From assembly GCA_020438865.1 (NCBI GenBank), contig JAGQTU010000029.1, positions 1-42,220 on the forward strand: a stretch of 42,220 nt of DNA, read 5' to 3'. A model generated the notes under the pieces. It worked only from the letters and a program-made list of their open reading frames with translations. It searched no databases and was not told the DNA's origin. Shown here in pieces: positions 11,759-19,602 of this stretch. The first letter of the stretch is position 1, and each line of letters starts with the position of its first letter. This DNA comes from Mycobacterium sp. Lineage in GTDB: Bacteria > Actinomycetota > Actinomycetes > Mycobacteriales > Mycobacteriaceae. The translations under genes were made by a program, and so were the position numbers.

Positions 11759-12775
11759 CTACAGGCTGGCGTTCAAGGCCTTGATCGGCATCTGCAGATC
11801 GTCGAGCAACTCCAGGTCCGATTCGGCGGGTCGGCCCAGGGTGGTCAGGTAGTTACCGACGATGACGGCATTGATGCCACCCAGGATCCCCTGCTTGGCA
11901 CCCAGGTCGCCGAGAGTGATCTCGCGACCGCCGGCGAACCGCAGCATGGTGCGCGGCAGCGCCAGCCGGAACGCGGCAACCGCCTTGAGCGCCTCCGCGG
12001 CCGGCATCACCTCGAGATCGCCGAACGGAGTGCCCGGCCGCGGGTTGAGGAAGTTCAGCGGCACCTCGTGCGGGTCCAGTTCGGCGAGGTTGGCGGCGAA
12101 CTCGGCGCGCTGCTCCAGGGTCTCGCCCATGCCCAGAATGCCGCCGCAGCAGACCTCCATGCCCGCGTCGCGAACCATTTGCAGGGTGTCCCAGCGCTCG
12201 TCCCAGGTGTGGGTGGTCACCACGTTCGGGAAGAAGGACTTGGCGGTCTCCAGGTTGTGGTTGTAGCGGTGCACGCCCATCTCGGCGAGTCGGTCGACCT
12301 GCTCGGAGTTGAGCATGCCCAGCGAGCAGGCGACGTGGATCTCGACCTCGTTGCGGATCGCCTCGATGCCGGCGGCGACCTGAGCCATCAACCGCTCATC
12401 GGGTCCGCGGACGGCGGCCACGATGCAGAACTCGGTGGCGCCGGTCTTGGCGGTCTGCTTGGCGGCCTCGACCAGGCTGGGAACGTCCAGCCAGGCGCTG
12501 CGCACCGGGGAGGAGAACAGTCCGGACTGCGAGCAGAAGTGGCAATCCTCCGGGCAGCCACCGGTTTTCAAGCTGATGATGCCCTCGACCTCGACCTCGG
12601 GACCGCACCAGCGCATCCGGACCTCGTGGGCCAGGGCGAGGAGTTCCTCGAGCCGATCGTCCGGCAGTTGCAGGACCTCGAGCACCTGGGCCTGGGAAAG
12701 GCCTTCGCCGCGTTCGAGCACCTGCTCGCGCGCCGATGCAAACACGTCGGTACCCTGCGTGGCTGCCTGCGTCAC
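11759..12775 (-). CDS. bioB: Biotin synthase BioB
   Basis: 338 residues. A radical SAM enzyme that inserts sulfur into dethiobiotin. The SAM-cluster cysteines are C74-x3-C78-x2-C81 in [35 protein letters not shown] and [11 protein letters not shown] are strongly conserved blocks that include ligands of the auxiliary cluster region. The frame allows a GTG at 12781, but GTG 12775 (MTQAATQG) has AGGAGG (12788-12783) exactly 7 nt upstream, which decides the start. A BioQ operator and a TAACCT -10 box lie just upstream, so biotin-responsive repression is expected. Confidence 0.97.
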   Translation of the reverse strand: MTQAATQGTDVFASAREQVLERGEGLSQAQVLEVLQLPDDRLEELLALAHEVRMRWCGPEVEVEGIISLKTGGCPEDCHFCSQSGLFSSPVRSAWLDVPSLVEAAKQTAKTGATEFCIVAAVRGPDERLMAQVAAGIEAIRNEVEIHVACSLGMLNSEQVDRLAEMGVHRYNHNLETAKSFFPNVVTTHTWDERWDTLQMVRDAGMEVCCGGILGMGETLEQRAEFAANLAELDPHEVPLNFLNPRPGTPFGDLEVMPAAEALKAVAAFRLALPRTMLRFAGGREITLGDLGAKQGILGGINAVIVGNYLTTLGRPAESDLELLDDLQMPIKALNASL

Positions 12776-12801
12776 CCGCACTCCTCCTGCCGAAGACCGG
12801 A

Positions 12802-12822
12802 CTTGAACACCGTTCAGGTTAG
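12802..12822. promoter_or_regulatory. BioQ operator between bioB and bioQ
   Basis: The palindrome TGAAC-ACC-GTTCA (12804-12816) lies in the divergent bioB/bioQ spacer. It is flanked by a minus-strand TAACCT -10 box (bioB) and a plus-strand TAGGCT -10 box (12820-12825) 6 nt before the bioQ GTG. The 21-bp stretch 12802-12822 recurs without a single change at 15890-15910 before bioF. The pattern matches the mycobacterial BioQ box as I know it. It should repress both bioB and bioQ. Confidence 0.88.
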
Positions 12823-12831
12823 GCTAGCGGC

Positions 12832-13425
12832 GTGCAGCTGCACAAACGCGACGTGGTGGCCAAGGCGGCCGCGATCCTGGACAGCTACGGGATCGCGGAT
12901 CTGACCATGCGCCGGCTCGCCCGCGAACTCGACGTGACCCCCGGCGCGCTGTACTGGCACTTCGCCAACAAGCAGGAACTGCTCGGCGCGGTGGCCGATC
13001 GGGTGCTGGCCCCGGCATGCGCGGATCCCGAGCCGACCGGCTGGCGGATGCGTATCGAGGTGGTCTGCCGCGCGCTGCGCGACGCCCTGCTCTCCCACAC
13101 CGACGGCGCCGAACTGGTGTCGGCCAGTTTCGCGGCCGGACAGTCCCGCGCCGTCGAGCAGATTCTCGGCATCCTCGCCGAGGCGGCCGGCGAGGCCGGC
13201 GTGGACACCCCCCATCGGGTGCAGGCCGCCCGCACGGTGCTGCACTACGTCCTGGGCGCCACCGCCGACGAGCAGTCCCGGCTGCAGTGGGACGCCGCCG
13301 GGGCCGAGCTGCCCGAGCATCAGTCGGTGCTGTCCGGCGATCCATCGGCCGGCTTCGCCTTCGGCCTGCGACTGCTCACCGACGGGCTGGCCGCACAGCG
13401 GGTTAACACCGCCGAGTTGGGATAG
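12832..13425 (+). CDS. bioQ: TetR-family biotin regulator BioQ
   Basis: 197 residues. The N-terminal TetR helix-turn-helix occupies about residues 8-52, including MRRLARELDVTPGALYWHF, a textbook recognition-helix region. The C-terminal ligand/dimer domain is of the TetR_C type. Position divergent from bioB, and two identical palindromes before bioB and bioF, identify it as BioQ, the actinobacterial repressor of biotin synthesis. The GTG at 12832 lies 6 nt after a TAGGCT -10 box, predicting a leaderless, autoregulated transcript. It converges on the 2H-phosphoesterase gene across a long hairpin. Confidence 0.9.
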   Translation: MQLHKRDVVAKAAAILDSYGIADLTMRRLARELDVTPGALYWHFANKQELLGAVADRVLAPACADPEPTGWRMRIEVVCRALRDALLSHTDGAELVSASFAAGQSRAVEQILGILAEAAGEAGVDTPHRVQAARTVLHYVLGATADEQSRLQWDAAGAELPEHQSVLSGDPSAGFAFGLRLLTDGLAAQRVNTAELG

Positions 13426-13433
13426 GTCCGTTA

Positions 13434-13493
13434 TGCCCGGCTTCGAGCGACTCTTAGCCGGGTTGAACACCGATAGTCGCTCGAAGCCGGGCA
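13434..13493. repeat. Perfect 19-bp inverted repeat (hairpin) between convergent genes
   Basis: The arm TGCCCGGCTTCGAGCGACT (13434-13452) is perfectly complementary to 13475-13493, with a 22-nt loop. It sits 9 nt beyond the bioQ stop and about 30 nt beyond the convergent phosphoesterase stop, so a bidirectional terminator is the simplest reading, although no T-tract follows. The loop contains TTGAACACCG (13463-13472), identical to the first ten bases of the BioQ operator, but without the second half-site. It could also be a copy of a dispersed palindromic element. Confidence 0.8.
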
Positions 13494-13522
13494 CAACCGA
13501 TGCCTACCGACTCTCCCGGCGC

Positions 13523-14050
13523 TCAGCCGATCAGCACCCGCTCGATCCGCGCGTCCCCGTCCCACCGGCGCAGACCGACCACGGCGGCGCTGATATCGCC
13601 CGACAGACCCTCGGTCACGTCCAGCGCACGGGCCACCTGCTCGGCGGTGAAGCGGCGCCCGAGCGTCGCGTGCGGGGTCCAGTGCCCGGGCGCGCAGTGC
13701 GGGAAGGGCGCCTCCGGGGTGAAGGGCAAACAGTGGCGGTAGATGTCGCGGTGCAGGTCCAGCAGGTCGGCCGACGCCACGATCAGGCGCGCGAGCGTCA
13801 TCTTCCCGCCACCGAAGATCAGCGGGGCACCGATCACAACGGGTAGCGGAAAGCGCACCCGAAGCTCCGACAGCTCGGCGTCGACGTCCGGAAGGATACG
13901 GTCGGCCGCGACCACCGTGATGTGGGGTCGGTTGGTGTCCGACTTCACCCGCAACTGGCTGGGCAGCCCGGTATCGGCGAGCCGGTGCCACACGTTCCTG
14001 ATCGCGGCGTCACTGTCGTCATCGAGGAGTAGCTCGATCGAATGCGCCAC
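13523..14050 (-). CDS. 2'-5' RNA ligase-like 2H phosphoesterase
   Basis: 175 residues with the two H-x-T motifs of the 2H phosphoesterase (LigT/CPDase) superfamily: H43-I-T45 in NRPHITVVAA and H127-A-T129 in WTPHATLGRR. Such proteins hydrolyse or form 2',5' or cyclic phosphodiester bonds on RNA or nucleotides. The substrate here is unknown. The GTG at 14050 overlaps the bioD TAG by one base (TAGTG), so it is translated as the last gene of the bioAFD operon. M. tuberculosis has a similarly placed hypothetical gene after bioD (Rv1571, from memory). No direct link to biotin is visible. Confidence 0.82.
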   Translation of the reverse strand: MAHSIELLLDDDSDAAIRNVWHRLADTGLPSQLRVKSDTNRPHITVVAADRILPDVDAELSELRVRFPLPVVIGAPLIFGGGKMTLARLIVASADLLDLHRDIYRHCLPFTPEAPFPHCAPGHWTPHATLGRRFTAEQVARALDVTEGLSGDISAAVVGLRRWDGDARIERVLIG

Positions 14051-14724
14051 TACAGACCGGCGGCCCAGGCCGTGTCGAACGCCCGCGAACTGAACAAGGC
14101 GAAGTCGGTCGCCGACACCTTGGCCACCCCGGCGGGCAGCGCGGCACGCACCGGGGCCAGCCGGGCCAGCGCGTCGCGATTGGACTTCTCCGCGGCACCC
14201 GGGTCTGCGGGCCAGGATCCGATCACCAGGCCCGCGCACGGAACACCCTTGGCAGCAAGGGCCTCCAGCGTCAGCGCGGTGTGGTTCAGCGTTCCCAGCC
14301 CGGCCTCGGCGACGATCAGCGCCGGTGCGGCGAGTTCGATTGCGAGATCGCGCAGCGTCACACCGTCGGCGCCGATCTCCACCAACAACCCACCGGCACC
14401 CTCGACCAGGGTGAGCCCGCCGGGAGTGTCGGCGGCCCGGATGGCCGCCAGCAGATCCGAGCCCGATGGCAGCGGCAGGCCGGCCTCCTCAGCCGCCGCG
14501 ACCGGGGCCAGCGGCTGCGGGTAGCGGGCCACGCCGACCAGCCCGGTGACCCCGGCGAGCCGGCCGATCTCGGCAAGGTCGTCGTCACCGTCCGCGGTTC
14601 CGGTCTGTACGGGCTTGCACACCGTCACCGTGCGGCCGGCGACCCGGGCGTGGCAGGCCAGTGCCGCCGTCGCGACGGTCTTGCCGACGCCGGTGTTGGT
14701 GCCGGTGATGACGACGAAGCTCAT
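14050..14724 (-). CDS. bioD: Dethiobiotin synthetase BioD
   Basis: 224 residues. An ATP-dependent enzyme that carboxylates 7,8-diaminopelargonate to form the ureido ring of dethiobiotin. The P-loop GTNTGVGKT is at residues 8-16. CKPVQTG and [12 protein letters not shown] are the other active-site blocks. The frame is open further upstream, but ATG 14724 overlaps the bioF stop (ATGA), matches the family N terminus and fixes the start. Confidence 0.95.
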   Translation of the reverse strand: MSFVVITGTNTGVGKTVATAALACHARVAGRTVTVCKPVQTGTADGDDDLAEIGRLAGVTGLVGVARYPQPLAPVAAAEEAGLPLPSGSDLLAAIRAADTPGGLTLVEGAGGLLVEIGADGVTLRDLAIELAAPALIVAEAGLGTLNHTALTLEALAAKGVPCAGLVIGSWPADPGAAEKSNRDALARLAPVRAALPAGVAKVSATDFALFSSRAFDTAWAAGL

Positions 14725-15869
14725 AGCCGCCGGGTACCCAGCACCGCGGCGAAAACCCGGCGAGCCAGTGCCATCTCGTCGTCGGTCAGTGTGGCGCGGG
14801 CGGTGAGCCGCAACCGGGAGGTCCCCGCCGGAACGGTCGGCGGGCGGAAACAACCCACCCGCACCCCGGCGTCCAGGCAGGCTGTCGCGGTGGCAACCGC
14901 GACATCGGGGTCCCCGAGGATGACCGACACCACCGCCGAATCGGGAGTTTCCGAAACGTCGCACATGGCCGCCAGCTGGTGGGCGCGGGTCATGACGGCC
15001 TCGGCCCGCCATGGTTCCCCGACCAGCACACCCAGCGCCGCGAGCGCGGCGCCGACGGCCGACGGGGTCAGCCCGGTGTCGAAGATGAACGTGCGGGCAG
15101 CGTCGATCAGGTGGGCGCGCACCGCGGCGGGGCCCAGCACCGCGCCGCCCTGGCTGCCCAGCGACTTCGACATCGTGGTGGTCATCACGACGTCGGGCGC
15201 GCCGGCCAGGCCGACCTCGTGCAGCAGACCCCGGCCCCCGGTCCCCCGCACGCCCAGGCCGTGCGCCTCGTCGACCAACAGCAGGGCGCGGTGCCGGCCG
15301 CAGACCTCGTGCAGCCGGCGCAGCGGCGCCAGCGCGCCGTCGGTGCTGAACACCGAGTCGGTGACGACCAGCGCGCGCTCCTCGTCGCGCGCCGCCAGCG
15401 CGGCCTCGACGGCATCGACGTCGTTGTGCGGCGTCACGACGACCCGCGCCCGGGACAACCGGCAGGCGTCCACCAGCGAGGCGTGCGCGAAGGCGTCGGA
15501 GATCAGCAGCGATCCCGGCCCGGACAGCGCGACCACCGCGCCGAGGTTGGCGGTGTATCCCGAGGAGAACACCAGCCCGGTCTCGGCGCCGACGAATTCG
15601 GCCAGCGCGGACTCGAACTGCTCGTGCAACTCGGTGTTGCCGGTCACCAGCCGTGAGCCGGTGGACCCCGCGCCCCAGGTGCGAAGCGCGGTTACACCGC
15701 CGTCGATCACCGCCGGGTGCTGGGACAAACCCAGGTAGTCATTCGAGGCCAGGTCGAGTTCGGTGGCCACCGCGGGCCGGGTGCGCAGCGACCGGCGCAG
15801 ACCCGCTTGCCGGCGCTGCTGCTCGACGGTGTCGAGCCAGGCAAGCGGCGAAAGACCGGCGCGGGTCAC
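14721..15869 (-). CDS. bioF: 8-amino-7-oxononanoate synthase BioF
   Basis: 382 residues. A PLP alpha-oxoamine synthase that condenses pimeloyl thioester with alanine. Signatures: [53 protein letters not shown], and the PLP-lysine segment [13 protein letters not shown]. The open frame extends far upstream, but GTG 15869 ([12 protein letters not shown]) has GAGGAG 6 nt before it and similarity begins there. A BioQ operator and TAACCT -10 box sit about 20-40 nt upstream, giving bioFD a promoter separate from bioA. Confidence 0.95.
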   Translation of the reverse strand: MTRAGLSPLAWLDTVEQQRRQAGLRRSLRTRPAVATELDLASNDYLGLSQHPAVIDGGVTALRTWGAGSTGSRLVTGNTELHEQFESALAEFVGAETGLVFSSGYTANLGAVVALSGPGSLLISDAFAHASLVDACRLSRARVVVTPHNDVDAVEAALAARDEERALVVTDSVFSTDGALAPLRRLHEVCGRHRALLLVDEAHGLGVRGTGGRGLLHEVGLAGAPDVVMTTTMSKSLGSQGGAVLGPAAVRAHLIDAARTFIFDTGLTPSAVGAALAALGVLVGEPWRAEAVMTRAHQLAAMCDVSETPDSAVVSVILGDPDVAVATATACLDAGVRVGCFRPPTVPAGTSRLRLTARATLTDDEMALARRVFAAVLGTRRL

Positions 15870-15889
15870 AGGCCACTCCTCGGGGGCGT

Positions 15890-15910
15890 CTTGAACACCG
15901 TTCAGGTTAG
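15890..15910. promoter_or_regulatory. Second BioQ operator, before bioF and over the bioA stop
   Basis: The 21-bp block is identical to 12802-12822 and contains TGAACACCGTTCA (15892-15904). On the minus strand TAACCT (15909-15904) is a -10 box for bioF and is immediately followed by the operator. The bioA stop codon TGA (15904-15902) lies inside the palindrome. Thus BioQ can repress bioF-bioD while bioA has its own upstream start, and read-through from bioA would meet bound BioQ as a roadblock. Confidence 0.87.
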
Positions 15911-17194
15911 TGCACCGGCGACGGCAACCATCGCCGAGGTGATCTGGGCGACCTCGTCCGGCGTGCAGATATACGGCGGCATCGCGTAGACGAGGTTGCG
16001 GAACGGCCGCAGCCACACCCCGTGGTCGAGGGCCACCGGGGTGGCGGTCTTGAGGTCGACGGACTCGTGGGTCTCGATGACACCGATGGCGCCGCGCACC
16101 CGCACATCGGCGACATTCGGCAGTGCCCGCGCTGGTTCCAGCCCGGCCGCCAGACCGGCCGAAACCTCGCTCACCCGCGCGCGCCAGTCCTGCCCCAGCA
16201 GCAATTCCACCGAGGCCACCGACACCGCACACGCCAACGCGTTGGCCATGAAGGTGGGCCCGTGCATCAGCGCACCGGGCCGGCCGCCGCTGATCGTCTC
16301 GGCGACCTCCACCGTGCAAAGAGTGGCCGCCAGCGTCACGTATCCCCCGGTCAACGCCTTGCCGACACACATGATGTCAGGGCTCACGCCGGCGTGGTCG
16401 GCCGCGAACAGCTCGCCGGTGCGCCCGAACCCCGTCGCGATCTCGTCGAAGACCAGCAGCACGTTGTGTTGGTCGCAGGCGGCCCGCAGTTCGATGAGGT
16501 AGCGCGGATCGTGGAACCGCATGCCGCCCGCGCCCTGCACCACCGGCTCGACGACGACGGCGGCCAACTCGTCGGCGTGCGCGGCGAGGCGGGCCTCGAA
16601 GGCCGCTACGTAGGTCGGGTCGTATTCGGTGGGCACCTGCGGGGCGAACACCTGCGGGACCAGCACGTCGCTCCACAGCGCGTGCATGCCGCCGTCGGGA
16701 TCGCACACGCTCATCGGCGTGAAGGTGTCGCCGTGGTAGCCGCCGCGCCAGGTCATCAACCGGTGCTTGTCGAACCGGCCACGGCTGCGCCAGTACTGCA
16801 GCGCCATCTTCACGGCCACCTCGATGGCCACCGAGCCCGAGTCGGAGAAGAACACGGTGTCCAGGCCCGCCGGCGTGATGTCCACCAGCAGTTGAGCCAG
16901 TCGGGCCGCGGGCTCGTGGGTGAGGCCGCCGAACATCACGTGGTTCATCACCCCGAGCTGGCGGGTCAGCGCGGCATCCAGGACCGGATGACCGTGCCCG
17001 TGCACGGCGGTCCACCAGGAGGCCATGGCGTCCAAGACGCGGATCTCGCGGCCGTCGCGCGCGAGTGTCAGCCAGGCGCCGTCGGCGCCGAGTGCGACCA
17101 CCGGCGGCATCGCCTCCGCGCCGATGGTGCTGTACGGATGCCAGATGTGTGCCGCATCGATCGCGCTGATCTGCTGCGGGGTCAACGCGGACAC
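15902..17194 (-). CDS. bioA: Adenosylmethionine--8-amino-7-oxononanoate aminotransferase BioA
   Basis: 430 residues. A PLP aminotransferase that uses S-adenosylmethionine as amino donor to make 7,8-diaminopelargonate. Blocks: [69 protein letters not shown], the PLP lysine in [10 protein letters not shown], and [18 protein letters not shown] 17194 is favoured over far-upstream starts because similarity begins there and a TAGGCT -10 box (17208-17203) lies 8 nt before it, a leaderless arrangement. No BioQ palindrome is visible before bioA, unlike bioF and bioB. Confidence 0.95.
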   Translation of the reverse strand: MSALTPQQISAIDAAHIWHPYSTIGAEAMPPVVALGADGAWLTLARDGREIRVLDAMASWWTAVHGHGHPVLDAALTRQLGVMNHVMFGGLTHEPAARLAQLLVDITPAGLDTVFFSDSGSVAIEVAVKMALQYWRSRGRFDKHRLMTWRGGYHGDTFTPMSVCDPDGGMHALWSDVLVPQVFAPQVPTEYDPTYVAAFEARLAAHADELAAVVVEPVVQGAGGMRFHDPRYLIELRAACDQHNVLLVFDEIATGFGRTGELFAADHAGVSPDIMCVGKALTGGYVTLAATLCTVEVAETISGGRPGALMHGPTFMANALACAVSVASVELLLGQDWRARVSEVSAGLAAGLEPARALPNVADVRVRGAIGVIETHESVDLKTATPVALDHGVWLRPFRNLVYAMPPYICTPDEVAQITSAMVAVAGALT

Positions 17195-17223
17195 GCTTCG
17201 AAAGCCTAGTCGGGCGGCGACCC

Positions 17224-17287
17224 ACGTTGAGACCGCAGTGAGGGCGAGCATTTCGGCCGAAGATCGCCCCCAGTGCGGTCTCAACGT
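17224..17287. repeat. Long inverted repeat in the bioA / acyltransferase spacer
   Basis: Two 24-nt arms (17224-17247 and 17264-17287) pair at 22 of 24 positions. The arms begin and end with ACGTTGAGACCGCA / TGCGGTCTCAACGT. The 16-nt loop contains a perfect 10-bp palindrome TTCGGCCGAA (17251-17260). It lies just upstream of the bioA promoter and about 100 bp before the divergent acyltransferase gene, so it is not a normal terminator. It may be a dispersed mycobacterial palindromic element or a remnant at a site where M. tuberculosis has extra genes (Rv1566c-Rv1567c, from memory). Confidence 0.8.
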
Positions 17288-17392
17288 CGTCAGGTCGCGA
17301 AGGCAACCTTTGCTCGCCGGGGGCGCGGCTGGCCACGGCGGATTCGCTGCAGGTGAACCGACCGGGCGGGTTCGGTACATTGACGGGCGATC

Positions 17393-19561
17393 ATGATGAC
17401 CCTCACTCCGACCCGTCCGTCGGCAGCGCCCGCCGCTCGACCTGCACGGAACGCCGCGATGGGGACACGGACGTCGGGGTTCTACCGCCACGATCTCGAC
17501 GGCCTGCGCGGCGTCGCCATCGCGCTGGTTGCCGTGTTCCACGTGTGGTTCGGTCGGGTCTCCGGCGGCGTGGACGTGTTCCTGGTGCTGTCCGGCTTCT
17601 TCTTCGGCGGTTCGCTGCTGCGTACGGCCCTGAACCCGGACTCGACACTGTCCCCGGCCTCGGAGGTGCTCAGGCTCGTTCGCCGGCTGCTTCCGGCGCT
17701 CGTGCTGGTTCTTGCCGCGGCGGCGGCGTTGACGGTGCTGGTGCAGCCACAGACCCGCTGGGAGACGTTTGCTGATCAGAGCCTGGCAACCCTGGGCTAC
17801 TTTCAGAACTGGGAGCTGTCAGCCACCGCGTCGAACTATCTGCGGGCCGGTGAAGCCGTTAGTCCGCTGCAGCACATGTGGTCGATGTCCGTTCAGGGCC
17901 AGTTCTACATCGCGTTCCTCGCACTTGTCTTCGCGTTTGCCTTGCTGCTGCGCCGCCCGCTCGGCAAGAACCTGCGGATGGTCTTCATTGCGTTGCTGAC
18001 GGCCCTTACCGTCGCCTCGTTCGTGTTTGCTGTGATCATCCACCGCGCCGACCAGACCGCGGCCTATTACAACAGCTTCGCCCGGGCCTGGGAGTTGCTG
18101 CTGGGCGCCTTGGTGGGGGCGCTGGTCCCGTACATCACCTGGCCGATGTGGCTTCGCACGGCGGCGGCCGCGATCGGACTGGCGGCGATCGTCTCGTGCG
18201 GGGCGCTCATCGACGGCGTCAAGCAGTTCCCCGGTCCGTGGGCGCTGGTGCCGGTCGGCGCGGCGGTGCTGCTGATCCTGGCCGCCGCCAACCGGCAGTC
18301 GCATCCGTCGACCCGCGACCGGCTGCCGCTGCCCAACCGGCTGCTCGCCGCCGCCCCGCTGGTCGCCCTGGGGGCGATGGCCTACTCGCTGTACTTGTGG
18401 CACTGGCCGCTGTTGATCTTCTGGTTGGCCTACAGCGGTGACGCCCGCGCCGGATTCCTGCCGGGCACGGTCATCCTGCTGGTTTCCGGTGTGCTGGCCT
18501 ACCTGACCACCCGGTACGTCGAGGAGCCGCTGCGCTACCGCCGCGGCGCCGCCGCGCCCGCCCCGGTGGCGGTGCCGTGGCGTACCCGCCTGCGCCGCCC
18601 CACCATGGCGCTGGGCACCACGCTGGCGCTGCTCGGCGTGGCGCTCACCGCGACGTCGTTCACCTGGCGCGAGCACGTCATCGTGCAACGGGCCAACGGC
18701 AAGGAACTCCTCGGGCTGTCGTCGGCCGAGTACCCGGGTGCCCGTGCGCTGCTCAACCACGCCCGGGTGCCCAACCTGCCGATGCGCCCCACCGTGCTGG
18801 AGGCCAAGGACGACGTTCCGAAGTCGACCAGCGACGGCTGCATCAGCGACTTCGACAACGCCGGGGTGATCAACTGCACCTACGGTGACCCGTCGGCCAC
18901 CCGGACGATCGCCCTGGCCGGCGGCTCCCACGCCGAACACTGGATCACCGCGCTGGACGCGCTGGGCCAGAAGCGCCACTTCAAGGTCGTGACCTACCTG
19001 AAGATGGGCTGCCCGCTCACCACCGAGCAGACCCCGCTGGTGATGGGCGACAACCGCCCCTACCCGCAGTGCCACGAGTGGAACCAGCGGGTGATGGCCA
19101 AGTTGATCGCCGACCACCCGGACTACGTGTTCACCACCTCGACGCGGCCGTGGAACATCAAGCCCGGCGACGTGATGCCGGCCACCTACATCGGCATCTG
19201 GAAGACCCTGTCGGACAACAAGATTCCGATCCTGGCGATGCGGGATACCCCGTGGCTGGTGCGCAACGGCCAGCCGTTCTTCCCGTCGGACTGCCTGGCG
19301 AGCGGCGGCAACGCCTACTCCTGCGGCATCAAGCGCTCCGAAGTGCTCTCCGATCGCAACCAGACGCTGGATTTCCTCACCCAGTTCCCGCTGATGAAGG
19401 TGCTCGACATGAGCGACGCGGTGTGCCGAGCCGACTACTGCCGCGCCGTGGAGGGAAATGTGCTCATCTACCACGATTCTCATCACGTCTCGGCGACGTA
19501 CATGCGGACCATGACCCCGGAGCTCGGCAGGCAGCTGGCCGCGGCCACCGGCTGGTGGTGA
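17393..19561 (+). CDS. Acyltransferase-3 / SGNH fusion membrane protein (Rv1565c-like)
   Basis: 722 residues (721 if the second ATG is used). An OafA-type acyltransferase_3 membrane domain spans about 30-390, starting with [20 protein letters not shown] and ending before [12 protein letters not shown] linker helix follows. An SGNH hydrolase-like domain spans about 490-715, with GGSHAEHW (Ser about 511) and DSHHVS (about 693-698). Such proteins O-acylate exported glycans or lipids, the membrane part moving the acyl group and the SGNH part transferring it outside. The substrate is unknown, but the gene directly precedes the trehalose operon (41-nt gap, same strand). A TACATT box (17376-17381) is a candidate -10. 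Confidence 0.85.
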   Translation: MMTLTPTRPSAAPAARPARNAAMGTRTSGFYRHDLDGLRGVAIALVAVFHVWFGRVSGGVDVFLVLSGFFFGGSLLRTALNPDSTLSPASEVLRLVRRLLPALVLVLAAAAALTVLVQPQTRWETFADQSLATLGYFQNWELSATASNYLRAGEAVSPLQHMWSMSVQGQFYIAFLALVFAFALLLRRPLGKNLRMVFIALLTALTVASFVFAVIIHRADQTAAYYNSFARAWELLLGALVGALVPYITWPMWLRTAAAAIGLAAIVSCGALIDGVKQFPGPWALVPVGAAVLLILAAANRQSHPSTRDRLPLPNRLLAAAPLVALGAMAYSLYLWHWPLLIFWLAYSGDARAGFLPGTVILLVSGVLAYLTTRYVEEPLRYRRGAAAPAPVAVPWRTRLRRPTMALGTTLALLGVALTATSFTWREHVIVQRANGKELLGLSSAEYPGARALLNHARVPNLPMRPTVLEAKDDVPKSTSDGCISDFDNAGVINCTYGDPSATRTIALAGGSHAEHWITALDALGQKRHFKVVTYLKMGCPLTTEQTPLVMGDNRPYPQCHEWNQRVMAKLIADHPDYVFTTSTRPWNIKPGDVMPATYIGIWKTLSDNKIPILAMRDTPWLVRNGQPFFPSDCLASGGNAYSCGIKRSEVLSDRNQTLDFLTQFPLMKVLDMSDAVCRADYCRAVEGNVLIYHDSHHVSATYMRTMTPELGRQLAAATGWW

Positions 19562-19590
19562 GTACGCCAGCGACCGGACCCGCGCGCCGA

Positions 19591-19596
19591 TAAGGT
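19591..19596 (+). promoter_or_regulatory. Candidate -10 box for leaderless glgX transcript
   Basis: TAAGGT fits the mycobacterial TANNNT consensus and is followed by 6 nt and then the glgX ATG (19603). No Shine-Dalgarno is seen, consistent with a leaderless mRNA. This would give the glgX-treY-treZ operon a promoter separate from the upstream acyltransferase. Confidence 0.45.
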
Positions 19597-19602
19597 CAAG
19601 TC

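Noticed and set aside
13463-13472. A third full BioQ operator in the hairpin loop
   Set aside because: Only the first ten bases match; the second half-site GTTCA is missing, so it is at most a half-site.
12814-13846. Two open frames on opposite strands that both begin MPGFERL and contain SRSKPG
   Set aside because: Both starts come from the two arms of the perfect palindrome 13434-13493. The rest are shadows of bioQ and the phosphoesterase gene.
14721-16370. An extended 549-codon BioF starting inside bioA
   Set aside because: The extension crosses the BioQ operator and promoter. A strong Shine-Dalgarno precedes GTG 15869, where homology starts.
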